Of a DNA stretch of 64,000 bases, positions 62,376 through 64,000 are shown piece by piece; within the stretch, counting starts at the first letter, position 1; every line of letters starts with the position of its first letter. The notes under the pieces are model-generated. The model saw only the letters and a list, made by a program, of their open reading frames with translations. It had not been told where the DNA came from and did no database searches. Made by a program: the position numbers and the translations under genes. Source of the stretch: Kryptolebias marmoratus (Eukaryota; Chordata; Actinopteri; Cyprinodontiformes; Rivulidae); assembly GCF_001649575.2 (NCBI RefSeq), contig NC_051438.1, forward strand, positions 23,668,816 through 23,732,815, given 5' to 3'.

Positions 62376-64000
62376 TTTAAGTTTAAAACAGTTATCATTC
62401 CACCAAATTTATTTTTATTGTCTGGTTTCTATTTTTAGATAATATAATAACCTTTTTTAATTGCATCACTTTGTTAGGAACTAAAGCAGCTCTGTCAAAC
62501 ATTTTCTGCTTCTGATGTCTCAGGAATACAATGCTTTTTTTTTCTTCTCCTCTCAGCCATTAATCATCTGATGCTGCCTCAGATTTATTCACTTTTCTTT
62601 TGTTTAAATCTATTTTTAGTCAGCAGAATCCATGCTGCTTACAGTGAAGCTTCGGTATCAATAATCTAAGCACATCATTTATATTCAGTCGCTTCTATTC
62701 TAACGGTAAACCACATTTTGTTTTATGTTTTTATACAATGTAAACATCAGGATTATTTTATTTCCATCTTTAGCGTGGCTGGGTTGTTATTTTTACTTTT
62801 GAAAAATAACATTTTCCCATTTTTAGGTCTCAAGCAGACATTTCGGTGATATCCTCAAGTTGGTGGAGCTGCAAACACTGAATAATGGATCTTAACTCTG
62901 CTTCTTTTTTTCTGGCGAGCCAAGAAGAAAAAATATTACAGTTTATTTTATAATCTCAGTAGATGATTTGTCATGAAAATTCTGAAGTACTATAATAAGT
63001 AGGCAGAAAATTGAAAGAGCAAAGAAAAAGTCCCTAAAGCTCTTGAGTAAATGTACTTTCCTCCATCAGAGTTAAAGCTTCGCACAGCTTCTGAGTGTGA
63101 TGGTTTTTTTCTCATCTTTTTTTCTAAAATGAGTGGTTTTGCAGAAGAGGAAATAGATTTATCTGGGTATTCCATCAGTCTTCGACCCAGAGGAAGGTGA
63201 CACTGACATTGCTGCTTGATTTCAAGTGAAGCTCCTGCACATTCCGACACGTGAAGCATAAGCCCTGAAAACATGCTTGTTTCAGAGTTATCTCCAGATG
63301 ACGCAAGCTGCTCCCTGATAATCTACCAGCAGAGATCAGCCTTTCTGTTTACCTTCTCTGCTCTTTTTTTTTTTTCATTCCTTTTCACCCGCAGCAAAAC
63401 CGGTTTCTCTCCAAAGCCACTCTGATATTACTCAACAATACAATACAAAAAGAACTCATGCAAACTGCAGAGACAGCAGGAAAAAATACAATTTGTGATC
63501 TCAGAGGGCAAAGAGAAAAGAATTATGCTGTGGTCTGCGCTGAAGGAGGGCAGGGAGGTTAACATCCTGTCTGAAGTTTCAGAAAACCTCTGAGTAGACC
63601 CGGGCCTCATTCAAATATGAAGCTGCTACAGTGGTTTTGTTGTTGTTGTTATTTTGGAGTGTAATTTCTACAAGACTGTGCTACTGATGCTCCTGAGCAG
63701 CGATGTGATTTGAATAAGTAATGCCTTCCCTGTCTTAAAAACTAAGTAGGAAGATTGCACCCTGGGGCATAAACAACTTCTCTTTTGATTCTGCGCGGTT
63801 CAGATTGAGCTCAAATTTGACTTTACCTCCATGCCCACACTCAGTTCACTTATGCTAAACCCACGTTATCAAAGCAAAGTGTCATTTAATGTGTGAAGAA
63901 CGACTACAGCTAATCAGAACACAAGGAACATCAGATAAACAGTTTAGCAGCGATGCAGGTTAGCCTCTGCAGACAGGAGGGCTAAAAAGGAAATTCAGCA
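62376..64000. other. Intergenic DNA, no gene seen
   Basis: No exon. The part from about 63000 to 63600 is non-repetitive but undistinguished. A short (GTT)n lies near 63640. Confidence 0.35.

Noticed and set aside
27000..64000. HS3ST1 or another neighbour gene expected beyond clnk
   Set aside because: No long single-exon sulfotransferase frame or recognisable exon series is present.

Overview
The window is vertebrate nuclear DNA, almost certainly from a percomorph-type teleost. It has spliced genes with GT/AG introns, a Tc1-like transposon, hAT and piggyBac miniature elements, Gypsy-style solo LTRs, CA/TA microsatellites, and proteins that read as fish versions of mammalian ones. All identifications are by eye; no database was searched.

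Gene-dense left part (1-27 kb). Four genes were found. slc30a9 (ZnT9, minus strand, 8158 to 1029) was rebuilt as 17 coding exons, 572 codons, with every splice phase agreeing. gsr (glutathione reductase, minus, 14234 to 10190) was rebuilt as 12 coding exons, 508 codons, also phase-consistent. Its first exon offers a mitochondrial and a cytosolic start. A single-exon C2H2 zinc-finger gene of the ZNF518 family (plus, 15804-18278, 824 codons) follows, diverging from gsr. Next is an SLP-76-family adaptor gene, best read as clnk (minus, 26840 to 21387), with a clear C-terminal SH2 domain and a string of very small exons (11-58 nt). ZNF518B next to CLNK, and ZNF518A next to BLNK, are the arrangements I recall from human, so the neighbours support each other; the SH2 details favour clnk and therefore znf518b.

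Gene-poor right part (27-64 kb). I see no convincing coding exon in about 37 kb. It holds (i) many copies, on both strands, of one interspersed repeat called family A here (most of about 15 copies in the window lie in this part), carrying recurrent GCCAT(C/T)TTG, YY1-like motifs; (ii) two minus-oriented solo LTRs beside and inside one family A copy; (iii) a nested hAT miniature element with a perfect hairpin; (iv) a 55-bp piggyBac-like mini-element whose empty site is visible elsewhere in the window; (v) microsatellites and degenerate minisatellites; and (vi) several non-repetitive, relatively GC-rich blocks with homeodomain-type TAATTA motifs that look like conserved regulatory elements. The desert may be regulatory landscape for genes beyond the window.

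The four genes do not form a pathway: a mitochondrial zinc transporter, a glutathione redox enzyme, a nuclear zinc-finger protein and a haematopoietic signalling adaptor. The strongest unusual observations are the dated nested insertions, the fold-back Tc1 remnant inside clnk, the micro-exon architecture of clnk, and the family A repeat as a possible carrier of YY1-like sites.
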